From NCBI GenBank assembly GCA_039720395.1, contig CM077831.1, positions 9,598,333 to 9,662,332 on the forward strand: a DNA stretch of 64,000 nucleotides, given 5' to 3'. A program made the position numbers and the translations under genes. Position 1 is the first letter of the stretch. Each line of letters starts with the position of its first letter. Shown piece after piece: positions 32,811-43,286 of the stretch. Origin of the DNA: Liquidambar formosana (Eukaryota > Streptophyta > Magnoliopsida > Saxifragales > Altingiaceae). The notes under the pieces are model-generated. The model was not told the DNA's origin. It saw nothing but the letters and a program-made list of their open reading frames with translations, and did no database searches.

Positions 32811-33370
32811 GGCTTGGTTTTGGAGCTTGCATGTGCACGCTAGGGCTTAGATTTCACACCCACGACACACAAGGATGCATTGTTCACACATTTAGTTGAG
32901 GTAGGTGCAATTTACATGGGTTTAAACTATTGACATGATAATATGATATATATTATCATAGTATTTGTTATTCTTGGAATTTAAAATATGGGTATTGATG
33001 ATTTATAGAATAAATCTTGAGATAGAACTTTGGGTAATTGATGATATAGATTGGGAATTATGTTTATTGAGAATTATGGGTTATCCTATGCTTTTGGAGA
33101 ACTACAAATGTATAGATTTTATGGGTATTTTATATGGGTAATTGATATTTTTGGTTGATGATTTTAAGGTTGTAATCATAAATAGGCATTTATGTTGTTA
33201 TCATAATTTGGTATAATTATGATATTATTTTATTATGGTTTACATGGTATATTTTGGAGATGATTTCGGTTAAAAATCATTTTTATGGTTTACTCTGTTG
33301 CATGTTGGGTATTACCATGCATAAATGGACTTAATAATCAACTGGGTAATGTTGAGGGCTATTGGAGCTA

Positions 33371-33560
33371 GGACTACTGCGGTCCCGAAGGAAAAGGATG
33401 TCGTGCTGTGTTTTCCTATCCTCTAGTCCTGGGCTACTTTGTGTTGTCCCAAATCCAGGCTACTGCGGTCCTAGGTATGGATGTCGTACTGTGTTGTCCT
33501 GGGGATGAGGCTACTACGGTCCCAGGTAGGGATGTCTTGCTGTGTTGTCCCCTTGGAGGA
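33371..33560. repeat. ~50-bp tandem repeat in LTR H
   Basis: The phrase 'GGCTACTGCGGTCC' or close variants appears near 33371, 33458 and 33509, each followed by GGATGTCGTRCTGTGTTGTCC. The last two are 50-51 bp apart. The short ORFs across it follow the repeat and are not genes. Confidence 0.7.
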
Positions 33561-34110
33561 TTGGGTTGTGATTCCTCCATTCCGCGCAAGATGGCCCCTT
33601 TGTGGGGAAGTTGGGTAATTATTGGAATCAATGTAAACTGGACATGAGTCGCATGCATTGGGAATTATGCATCATTGTTTAAGTTATGGATTATAACTTA
33701 TTTTGAATTGTTAGTATATTTTGTTTTAAATGATATAACTGGGATTTTATTTATATCATCGCTTTAGTTTACTATGTTAAATTGTATCTACTGAGTCGTC
33801 GTACTCACACCCATTTTTTTAAATGTTTTTCAGTATTACAGGAAATGATTTATGAAGTTTATGCGGAGGCACGCTTACTTGGGATTTATTAATGTATTTT
33901 TCAGGGGAGATTATGTATTTCATTAATTTTATTGGGGCCGATGGCCAATGTAATTGTAAATCTAATCAGGGATGTAATTATTTAATGTTGTATGTACGTG
34001 GAGTACGATGCATGGGATGATACCACTTTTATGGATGACAGGAAATTTTATGTGTAGATTTTTATAACAGGTTTTATGATGGTATATCCTATCTACGGAT
34101 GGGTCATGCT

Positions 34111-34133
34111 AAAAAAAAAAAAAAAAAAAAAAA
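34111..34133 (+). repeat. Poly-A run in LTR H
   Basis: About 23 consecutive A occur near the end of the LTR on the sense strand. It could be a relic of a reverse-transcribed tail or simple slippage. Confidence 0.8.
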
Positions 34134-34378
34134 AAGGAGAAAATATTTCAAAATGGTTGAGATTTTGACATGTGTCATCCACGTTTTTATCAAAGGATTT
34201 ATTAAACAAAGCTTGTTTTATTACTATTGGTCACGGCTTAATTAATTTGGGTCATGACACCAATGGGTCACACACTGATCATGCTAAGAGAGCTTGAAAG
34301 TCTATGAGAGAAAGGGCATAAGTGAATAAAAGAATTGTTCTTAAGGGGCAAATTTATATGGGATATAAATTAGAGGGG

Positions 34379-34410
34379 TTAAGTTGCAATTATGTATAAT
34401 TACAACTTAA
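34379..34410. promoter_or_regulatory. Dyad in LTR B
   Basis: 15-bp arms TTAAGTTGCAATTAT and ATAATTACAACTTAA with a 2-bp spacer; 14 of 15 positions pair. It is the counterpart of the dyads in LTRs A, C and D, with longer and different arms. It lies upstream of a weak TATA-like ACATAAAG near 34461. Confidence 0.6.
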
Positions 34411-34879
34411 CTCATATGAGGAATAGGATTCCTCACTAGGGCTGGCCCTATTAGTGGGCTACATAAAGCCTCACATGTGATGTGATGACATCACTTAAAT
34501 CACAATTCACTCTCCCCAAGTGCTGGCCGAAAATCACAAGGAGCCCACTTTCTCTTTCTTTCTTCTCCACCTCTAGCAACCATAAGGAAGAAAAAGGAAA
34601 GGACTTCAAGCTCAAGCTAGGTGTGGATACCGTTAGAGGCAGTACACTTGGACTGCTCATTCATTGCTGCCCTGAGTTCAACCTTGGAGCAAAAAGGAGA
34701 AGACAAAGCTTGGAGCATAAAAGAGAAGACTTTGTTCAACTGTAAGTATCCTAACGCTCTTTGTAGTTAGGGTTTTTATTTTGTATTATGCATAATTGGA
34801 TTCATGGGATTGGGAATTATTGGAAAATTTTAATTCCGCCTTTGTGGTTTTCCTCTCTAGTTCGATTCCCAACACCCAT

Positions 34880-35627
34880 GATAAAAGGCAGAGTAACCAC
34901 CCCTATCACTTCTCGGCGAGTGTTGTCATAAGCTCTCACAGTTTGCCCGGATGGCGTGAAATCGATGGGTCCCAAACACAAGATAGTGGTAGTTCTGAGA
35001 GGACATACAATTCAATGCGGACCCATTATCAATAAGGACAGTAGGAACCCTCTTTCCCATGGTGTCAACGGTCACATAGAAAGCTTGAGAGTGGCTAGGC
35101 CCACTTTTTGGTAAGTCCACATCGGTGAACGTAATAGTTGAGTTCTTAGGAGTTGGATTCACCAAATGTACCAATCCCTCGGGAGAGGTATCAACAGGCA
35201 CTTGTATCTAATTCAGTAGTTTCAACACAGTCTGTCTGTGCTTATGAGAGGCCATGAGCAAACCCCAGATAGTGATGTTAGCATTGGTCTTTTTCAGCTA
35301 CCTAAGCACCTCATCCTCTTCTTCTTGTAAGTCGGGACGCCTCTGCCCCTCCAAATCTCCCAACAGATTCTCGGATTCCAAGTGCGGAGGCTTGAAATGA
35401 CGACCTGCTCTAGTTATATGATCCAACTCATCATCACTAGCCTATATGTCATGGACTTCCTTGGAGTCATTCATTAAGTCATCCAATTTTATCATATCAA
35501 TGTTCTCCATTTCCGTTAGCAAGTTGTCCCAACCTGTAGAGATTATCAGCTCATCTGTCATTGGACTTGGACTTGAGTACAGCACATAGTAATCAAATTT
35601 TCTCGATGATTCACCCAATAGGCCAAC
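34880..35627 (-). pseudogene. Tat retroviral-type aspartic protease region of T0
   Basis: The minus-strand frame 35201-34926 contains ITFTDVDLPKSGPSHSQAFYV and the protease active-site block VPTVLIDNGSALNCM, where the usual DTGS/DSGS triad reads DNGS. It continues towards 34880 with a TVRAY-type stretch in another frame. The part 35202-35627 is polyprotein linker with several stops. LTR B interrupts T0 immediately downstream, at 34879. Confidence 0.75.
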
Positions 35628-36462
35628 CTAAGGATCTCCCGCTTTATACCTTTCTTTTAGCTCTTGCCGAATTGACTTCTTTGGCAACAACAAAACCTTT
35701 TGGTCAATGAGGTCTTGAATAATCTTCTTAAGCATGGGACAAACTTCGGTGTCATGGCCGGGTGCACGATGGTATTGGAAATACTGGTGAGGGATTAATG
35801 GTCTTGGTCTTGGTGGGAGTGGCATAATAAGGCTTTTGTTGCAGCAAGGGGTGAAAATGCGAGTTAAGGTCATGGGGAGTGGAGTGTATTGTCTTATGGG
35901 CCAGTGAGAGCGAGATAATTCAATCCCAATGGCATTTATGTTGTTAGGTGGGGGTGTGTTGTTATGAGATGGAAGAGGATTACGGGTAACTGCTTGGTGG
36001 TGAAATGACTTTCTTGTCGATGAGGTCTTGGACTTAGTGGCGAAGGCGAATACAACGGTTGGTGGCATGGCCTTTGGATTGGTGGTACTTGCAATACTCA
36101 TTCTCATTATAGTTCTTGGGAAAGGGGTTAGGTGGGGGCCTTGGGTCAAGTGGTTTCAATAGGTCACGGCTTATGAGCTTTTCAAGGACTCTTTCAAGTG
36201 GCATGTATAGATCGGTGAATTGGCGAGGTGGGTTAACATCATTGAGGGAGATGGGTTGAATGGGTTGAGTTATGATGTTGACCTCGGCATTATTCTTTTT
36301 AGCAAAGTTTATCTTACGACTCCTCACTTTCTCAGTTTTGATTATCCCATCATTGATAGCATCCTCAATCTGCGTGCCGGCCCCAATAAGATCTTTGAAA
36401 TTCGAGAAATAGTGGGCAAATAGGTGCTTGTGATACACGAGCAGCAAGTTTTTAACCACCAA
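35628..36462 (-). pseudogene. gag: T0 gag C-terminal half with two zinc-knuckle-like motifs
   Basis: Two overlapping minus-strand frames (36462-36034 and 36149-35628) form one broken gag. The first has KNNAEVNIITQPI and the motif EYCKYHQSKGHATNRCIRLRH. The second has YFQYHRAPGHDTEVCPMLKKIIQDLIDQK, where the first Cys of the knuckle is replaced by Tyr. The frames overlap around 36034-36149, so a frameshift lies there. Both motifs follow the CxYHxxxGHxTxxC pattern of Tat-type gag. Confidence 0.75.
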
Positions 36463-37325
36463 CTAAATTTGGTCCTCTTCATTTAGCCTATCTGTCATTC
36501 TTGATGCCTTTTCTCTTCACCTTGTAATGTAGGTGGAGAAAGTTTCATGAGTCCCTTGCTTGTGGCTTCCAAGTCTCTCCAAGTGACGTCCACCTCTATA
36601 TTGTACTTGTAGTGCTCCGAGAATTTATTGCATATGTCTTCCTAAGTCTGAGGCCTATTCTCGTCCAACGATAAGAACTATTTCAAAGTGGAAGTTGCTA
36701 AGGTTTCATGGAACATTTGAGCTAAAATCTCGTCAATGGCCCCTCGGGGGTGCATAGCTTGCACGTACATCCTCGAATGAGTCTTCGGGCAGCCCGTCCC
36801 ATCAAATTTCTCCAACTCCGGCATCTTGAATTATAATGGAATACGAGTCGTTGGAAACAAAGATAAAGTCCTCACATCAACCATGTCATCTGCTCTATAA
36901 ATCCCTTTTATAGTTCTCTCCAATGCTTCCACCTTGCTAGCTAACACAGAATCACTGCTAGTTCCTTTCCCTTTGGTTTCCCCTTCTAGGTTGATGAGCA
37001 CAGGCTTCGAACTACTTTCCCCCTTTGTCTTAGTGTTCTCATTGGATTGAGTTCCCTCTTCAGTGCCTGCCCTATGAGGTATACCCGAGGAATGGGCCTT
37101 AGAGCCATTTTGTTCAAGATTCGCTATCTTCTGTTGGTTCTCTGGAGACATTTTCAATGTTGTATCGGATGTCTCAGTGGTATGATTAAGCTTGGCTATG
37201 ATGGCTTTTAGGCAAGCTTTAAGGTCAAAGTGTCCTTCACTAGCTCTTTCGTTAGCCATGTCTATTTGATGAATAGATTCGACACTTACTAGACGCCCTT
37301 GCAGATTACGGATCCAAGCCAGCAC
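36463..37325 (-). pseudogene. gag: T0 gag N-terminal half
   Basis: The minus-strand frame 37325-36831 encodes an N-terminal helical and linker part (MANERASEGHFDLKACLKA, then EALERTIKGIYRADDMVD). The next part, 36830-36463, holds the gag core (CPKTHSRMYVQAMHPRGA, then FLSLDENRPQT and FSEHYKYNIEVDV), with in-frame stops at positions where the related gag at the window start has Trp. It is the same architecture as 1-1000. Confidence 0.75.
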
Positions 37326-38100
37326 GTCTATGGATAGAAAAAGTTTAACCTTTAGCCTAAAGACTTGTCCTAAACTTCCGTATTTATCTTAATGAATTCG
37401 ATCTTTACACCATATTCAATTAATTCATTCCTTTTATCCAATTACCTTTACAAAGGCCATGGACTAAGGGCATGTTTAAAAGAATAGCATATAGAATCCT
37501 TTAATTAGGTTTGATTAATTCCCATGGATTAGCACATCACGAACATAGCTTAACATCATACTTCCTTAACTTATTCTTGCTAACCCATGACCTTAACACA
37601 GGTTAGGGTTTAAAGGTATATGTTAAGGGCATAAGATATAAAGCCTCACACCATAAACACGGCATAGCATCATTACAAACAATTGTGGGTGTACAATGGT
37701 GAGACCATAGTGCCCTACAAGGCCCACTACATGAACTATGAGAGGGTAGGCTAGGGTCCTTCACTTGCTTGAACCAATCTTTATACCTAACCACATGTGG
37801 CATCAGGAACGCCGCGTGGGTCTAGCAGTAATTAATTGATTCATTTAATATACCCAAGGGTACTAGCCAAGAGAGGTTAATAGCTTTCGGCCCAACACTT
37901 GGAATCATGAAAGCCAAGGTTGAAACTAGGCCTATCGTTGGCAAAGATACATCGAGGGACAATTGAGACTATCATGCAAAAATTTGCACACACAATGCAA
38001 TAAATGAAAGCACACAATCAAACGGATGCATGTGATTGATTTTAATTAAACATAAGAAATCAATTTAGCCCAATAAAACTTTCTAGAGTCTAACCCACAA
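37326..38100 (-). other. Untranslated leader of T0
   Basis: Non-coding sequence between PBS and gag, similar to 1001-1786, including the 'ATACCCAAGGGTA' block near 37850. I see no gene. Confidence 0.55.
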
Positions 38101-38120
38101 ATCTCCAGTGGAGTTGCCAA
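38101..38120 (-). other. Primer-binding site of T0
   Basis: The minus strand reads TTGGCAACTCCACTGGAGAT two bases after the LTR end (...GGTTCACA). It is a diverged version of the PBS at 1787-1805. Confidence 0.7.
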
Positions 38121-39690
38121 ACTGTGAACCCCGGAAATTGTCCCACAAGGATTTGACAGAAAAGAAAGATTAAAAAGCTTAGGATTGTTTGAAAAAGAAA
38201 AAGGAGTCGCCATTTTATTTTTAAAAGAAACAAGGAAAACCCTAAAAACCGTTTGTTTTAAGAAAACAATTTGAATGACTCCATGCTTAAAAAAGAAAGG
38301 CAAAAGCAAGTCTTTTGGAAACCAAAAAAATCGGGGATTCGGAGGCTAAGTTATGACATGGGAAGGTTCTAGGCAAAGCCTATGGGCACCCATGTCACCC
38401 TTTCGGTCTCTTAGTTTATTTGGGCTAAATTAAAGTCTTTTCTCACTTAAAAATCAATAAATATCACATCAAGAGAGCATGCATATCATATATTTCATCC
38501 ATCCATCCATGCATAATCAAGTAAAGAAAATAAAATAAAACAGAAAAAAGAAGAGAGAAGAGAAAGGCCTAGGATACTTGGATCCCAGAACGGACTTGAG
38601 CCTCAAAAAGAGCGCCTATATACCATGCAACAAAATACATGGATCAAAGTCCACATAGTTCGAATAAGAATAGGGTTAAATCCTAATATAAACCTAAAGT
38701 AAAAACCCTAGGTTTCCTTATTTGAATGAGAATTGAATAAACCAACTTTGAATTTAGGAAAACTTCCACAAGATGGAAACTTTGATAAAAAATCAGAATT
38801 TTATTAATGAAGGAAACCCTTGATTAGGACCATATGTTCATATTAAGAAGAAACCCTAAAGAGGGAGAAGAGAAAGGTTAAGGAAGAAAGAAGTGAATTG
38901 GGGCACTTCTACAGCCACTTACCTAAGCGCAATAACTCCAAGCATTAGCAAATTTAAGCAATAGCAGCCCTATTTGCAATAGGACGATTACCACAACTAT
39001 TTGCACCCTTATACGTGCTCAAAACAAGACAAAAGGAACAAAATAGCAATCTAGACAGAATAGTATTATGGCCTAAAATCATCCACTAAACATGCTAACA
39101 GTAGAAACAGCGAATAAACATGAACCTAATGCAATCCTAATACCATACATGCATAAAAACCCTAGAAATCCACTATATGAATGCAAGGAAAAAGTCATAG
39201 TTATTCTATATGTAAAACATATACAGCAACCATAAAGAAAAATCAACAAAAAAGCCTAAACTAACATGCTATATGAAACTAACCTAAAACGAGGACAATA
39301 GAAACCCTAAACTCACAATCATGCTTAAAAACACATAGAACAGCCCTAAAGCATACTAAACTCATGATAAACAAAACTTTAATCATGCATATTAACCAAC
39401 TAAAGCTATGACACATGATAAAAATCCTAATTTTAGCACGCAATGACACTATTCTATATGAAACTCTAGTTTAAGCTTAAATAAAAGGGAGTTTTTACCT
39501 TAAGAAAGCTTCCTTGCTGCTGTAGAGACTCTCTTCTTAACTTGTGGATGACTTGAATCAAGCTTCTTCAAGGTTACAGTAGGAACTCCAACTCTCCTTT
39601 AGCTCTCTCTCTTTTATTCTCTCTCAAACTCAAATTAAAAGTAGCTCTAGGTGCCTCTCATTGCCTCCCCTTGTGCTGAAGCATAGGGGG

Positions 39691-39700
39691 GTATTTATAG
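39691..39700 (-). promoter_or_regulatory. TATA box of the T0 LTR
   Basis: CTATAAATAC on the minus strand, about 230-330 bp downstream of the palindrome cluster. Confidence 0.6.
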
Positions 39701-39929
39701 AGTTTCATGAAGATAAACCAATGGCTGAGATTAAAACCCTAAAAACTAATCCAAGGGTTATTAGAGACTCCCTTGGTGCTTTAGTAACTCAAAAGTTACC
39801 AAAAATTAGAAGGAAAGTCGTCCAAAAGTGTCCAAGTTCGTCAAAATAGGTAAGAGTCCGCTTCAGCAAAGAGTTTGCAAAAAAATAGGAAAGTGGCCTC
39901 GGGTGACCCCCCAAGGCTGGGTGGCTAAC

Positions 39930-40025
39930 CCCCTAGGGGCTGGGCGGCTAGCCGCCCAGGCTTGGGTGGTCACCCAAGCCCACTTCAGTTTCTAGCTGCC
40001 CGGGCTTGGGTGGTCACCCGAGCCC
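39930..40025. promoter_or_regulatory. GC-rich palindrome cluster in the T0 LTR
   Basis: A perfect 20-bp palindrome CTGGGCGGCTAGCCGCCCAG (39940-39959) follows CCCCTAGGGG (39930-39939). It is followed by 10-bp arms GGCTTGGGTG and CACCCAAGCC with a GT spacer (39959-39980), then a similar set repeated near 40006-40025. LTR F carries a decayed version near 43905-43980. Confidence 0.75.
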
Positions 40026-40731
40026 ACTTCAGTTTTTTGACGTTTTTAGACTATGTTGCCTTCTAAGAGTGTTTTAAGGTCAAATTAACTCCGATTTTGA
40101 TGAAATAAAAGCCAAAATGACCGTGTTTCGATGAGGAATACATTTTTGAACATTTTAGGGTGAAAACCACTAACCATGGGTGCATGGTTAGGTTTTACAA
40201 AGGCGGTTAACCGCTATACTCTACCTTTGCAAAGTATAGGTATGCACATAGGATCAAACCAAATGCTTTCAATATCAAAATTAAACTTTCTAAAACACTT
40301 TTAGGGATAAAATAAAGACTAATTAAAATCAATTTGAAAAGATTTGATTGGTAATTATGAGTCAATTTAAGCTAACCCAAAGAAAGGTCAATTAACCAAC
40401 TTGAACTATATCGAGCCATTTTAATCCTAAGCTATTTTTCCATCAAATTAAACCTAGAAATACTTCATATGTATCAATATGAACTCCAATTGACAATTTG
40501 GAGATCGTTTCAAGGTTAAATGAAAAGTTTGTGGCTTAAAAGACGATTATGCCCCTCAAGTCACAAAAGCTCTTAGTAACCCTCAAGATCAACTCCGAAT
40601 TGAACCCAAATTCATATCCACTGTCCTTGTGACTCTAAAAACCTAATGCAAATGACTAGACTCAAAAACAAAACAAAAACCTACATGAAATGATGAGCCC
40701 TAGTAAGGTGGTGCAAAAATGGGGTGTGACA

Positions 40732-40970
40732 GTATCATATATTCCATCCATTCATCCACACAATCAAATAAAAGAAAAAAAAAAAGAAAAAGAAAATAAG
40801 AAGAAAAATTAGGATACTTAGATCCTAGGGTGGACTTGAACCTCAAAGCGCCTACGTACCATGCAATGAAATACATGGATCAAAGTCCATATAGTTCGAA
40901 AAGAAAAAGGGTTACAACCTAATACAAACATATGGTAAAAACCCTAAGTTTCCTTAAAGAGAATTTAACT
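40732..40970 (-). mobile_element. Fragment of another Tat-type LTR
   Basis: The sequence from 'GTATCATATATTCCATCCATTC' onwards matches the interior of the T0 LTR (from about 38487), including the 'GATCCTAG...GGACTTGA' block and 'CCTAAGTTTCCTTA'. It suggests that T0 landed in, or was joined to, a pre-existing LTR of its own family. It carries no genes. Confidence 0.6.
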
Positions 40971-41896
40971 GAGATGTGATCAGTGGCGATGGAATTCTTG
41001 CACATTTTTCTTCAAGATAACTACACATTTGACTTTTCTTAACTGGAGTTGACTTTTCTTGAAGAAAGTTGACTTTTTACAGCATTCTAGCTATTCTGGT
41101 CTATTTTAAGCTCGAGAAATCTTATTGAGGAGATTTTGGCGACATTGGAAAGCCTTTGACATGTTCTTTGTGATTTGATTTTTTTCTCTGTCATTTTTAA
41201 TTTTCTAGCGCGCTCCTCAAAAAGAGATTCCTTTTGGGTTTTCGCAACAACGGTGATTTTCGGGTGATCTGCAATAAATCTCCACTTTTGCTATTTCACA
41301 AAAAGTGTTTTAAATTTGATTCCGAACATTTTTCCCAAAAAGAAAATTTTTGGCCAGCACCTTTTGCTGCAAAAAGCTGTGTACGATTCTCTATATTCTG
41401 GACTTTTTAGCACTTTTGCTATTTCACAAAAAAATGCTTAGAATTGTATTTTAGGCATTTCCCCAGATTCTCACATTTTTCTGTGACATCTGATTTTCAC
41501 GCACTCTTTGACACTGCTAAGAATGACCTGAAACTTGAAAAGGCTCCACATGGAGCTCCCAAACTCGAAATTAGGCATGCTGCTAGTCATTGAAAAGATA
41601 ATTCCAATGCCATTAAAACCGCTGAGGTCCTAATTCCTGTGCAAAATTCATTCTCCAGATGATTTTTTAGAATGGGGGCCTGACTAGTGGGTTCCCACGG
41701 GCAAAACCCAGGGTCAGGTCTGGTGGTCTCCCTAGGGTAATAGGGGTGCTTTGAGGTTGCAAATGCAATCCATTTTTTAAAATGGCGCTTTGTTTGCTCT
41801 AACATGATGTTAAGCGAAAGCGTACTGTAGTTGAATCCATTCAACCTATCATGTAGACGAGTGAAGTTGCATTGTATTAGAATCTCTTCAACCTAG
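40971..41896 (-). mobile_element. Part of an Ogre-like LTR, interrupted by LTR F
   Basis: Non-coding sequence that ends with two or three copies of a 48-bp unit (41830-41896), which resumes at 46162. The far end at about 46464 reads GGGTGTCTAC, the inverted start of an Ogre-like LTR. I therefore read 40971-41896 and 46162-46464 as one LTR split by F. The small ORF at 41587-41844 is not credible. Confidence 0.5.
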
Positions 41897-43046
41897 TGTT
41901 ACACCCCATTTTTGTCACTTTAGTCTAGGTTTATCATTTTATGTAGGTTTTTGTTTCTTTTTTTATGTTAATCTTTTGCACTGAGTTTTTAAGGTCATAA
42001 GGATGATGTGTATGAATTTTGGTTTAATTTGGAGTTGATCTCAAGGGTTAATAAGAGATTTTGCGACTTGAGGGGCATTATTGTTTTTTAAATTGTATCA
42101 TTTCTATTTGACCTTGAAATGATCTCCAAGTTGTTAATTAGAGTTCATATTGATACATAAGAGGTATTCATAGGTTTAATTTGATGAATTGATAGTAGGG
42201 ATGGCAATGGGTCGGGTCGGATGCGGGTTTGCACTACCCCATGCTCGACCCTGACTTTGAACTCCTATGCCTATGCCCTACCCGATACCCGATGGGGTGA
42301 AGGAATTGAAATCCATCCCCGATCCACTGTCATCTTAGGCAATCCATGCCCAACCCGCCCATGCCCGACCACCCTTCAACAGTTCAACAGGCCAACAATG
42401 GTTCAAAGATAACTCAGCTACAACACCAACTAAAGCAGCCTTTAAGAAACTCAGCTTATACAAGCAAAACAACAAACACCTAAAGTGCAACAGGAAGAAA
42501 ATTTTACAAAAGAACCAAATGGAACACACCCAAGCCTCCCAAATACACAAGACAGATATAAAAACCAAGATAATCAGAATATAAACCAATCCCAACTCAA
42601 ACCCTAGAAAAATTGAAAATCAAACCCTAGAAAAATTGAAATTTAGTGCATGAAATTCAGACCCTAGAAAAATTGAAAAAAAAAAAAACAAGAGATAGGA
42701 CACAGCAATGTTCCCAAACCACCTCCACAGTGCAACACTTTGTCGATCTGGTGTAGATTAGTAGATCTAGGTCAGATCTGAAAGAGGGTAAAGCAGCGAC
42801 GTGAGGGATGGGTGAAGCGTGAGCCGTGAGGCCGTGAGGCTGTGAGAGGTTGAGCGGCTGAGCCTGAGGGCATAAGAGTGAGGCCATGACAGTGGTGGTC
42901 CGTGACTGCCTGAGTGGAGTGGTTGAGTGCTGAGTGCCTGTCGGAGTGACGGTGTCGCCTGACTAGGTGAGACACTGCGTGACCCAACGACGGTGGTAGA
43001 GGGTGTGAACTGAGTGCCTACCTGAGTGTGAGGAACTACGACTGAG

Positions 43047-43160
43047 GGGCGAAGGCGAGGGCGCGAGGGAGAGGGCGAGGGCGAGGGCTAGGCCGCGAGG
43101 GCGAGGGTGACGCCGCGAAGGAGAGGGCGGTATCACGGCGCGAGGGAGCTGAGGCTGAGG
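43047..43160. repeat. GAGGGC-rich minisatellite inside the hAT element
   Basis: Irregular repeats of GCGAGGGCGAGG-type words. They give shadow frames on the minus strand rich in Pro, Arg and Ser that are not genes. Confidence 0.7.
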
Positions 43161-43260
43161 GCGAGGGGAGTAACGAGTAAGGGTCTGATTGCTGAACACT
43201 GAAAGTGAATAGAAGAAGGAACTAGAAGGGTTTTTAAGTTATCTTTTTATATTTTATTGT

Positions 43261-43286
43261 AATATATATATATATATATATATATT
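43261..43286. repeat. (TA)n microsatellite
   Basis: About 13 uninterrupted AT/TA units near the right end of the hAT element. Confidence 0.85.

Larger units (their letters stand above)
18654..34259 (+). mobile_element. Solo LTR H (TGTAATACCC family, 2567 bp own sequence) split by Copia
   Basis: It begins TGTAATACCCG at 18654 and ends GGTCATGACA at 34259, with perfect TSD CCAAT (18649-18653 and 34260-34264) inside LTR B. Its own sequence is 18654-19776 plus 32816-34259. The sense strand is plus: a palindrome array (19212-19348) precedes TATA (19411-19420). Downstream it holds a ~50-bp repeat (33371-33560), an 'ACTGAGTCGTCGTACTCACACCC' stretch near 33790 and a poly-A run near 34111. It has no PBS or internal region, so it is a solo LTR. 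Its style resembles chromovirus (Tekay/Del-like) LTRs, but this is a guess. Confidence 0.85.
8964..34874 (+). mobile_element. Solo LTR B, host of nested insertions (about 1.70 kb own sequence)
   Basis: It begins TGTTAGGATTATGCCC at 8964 and ends CGATTCCCAACA at 34874, with perfect TSD CCCAT at 8959-8963 and 34875-34879. Its own sequence is in five pieces: 8964-9152, 10847-11502, 13148-13310, 18571-18653 and 34265-34874. These sum to 1701 bp, in line with 1654, 1689 and 1640 bp for A, C and D. It is in the opposite orientation to the other three copies. The insertions between the pieces are LTR C, LTR D, an Ogre-like LTR and LTR H, each with its own TSD. It interrupts the T0 polyprotein just after protease. 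Confidence 0.85.
38123..40731 (-). mobile_element. 5' LTR of T0 (2609 bp)
   Basis: The plus strand starts TGTGAACCCCGG and ends GGGGTGTGACA; on the sense (minus) strand it begins TGTCACACCCC and ends next to the PBS. TATA (CTATAAATAC) is at 39691-39700. A GC-rich palindrome cluster lies upstream at 39930-40025. Compared with LTR E, the two ends and the blocks near 38200-39450 and 40280-40731 are clearly related, but the interval just upstream of TATA is not. Confidence 0.85.

Noticed and set aside
42657..43199. Pro/Ser/Arg-rich minus-strand ORFs
   Set aside because: They are shadows of the GC-rich repeat in the hAT element.
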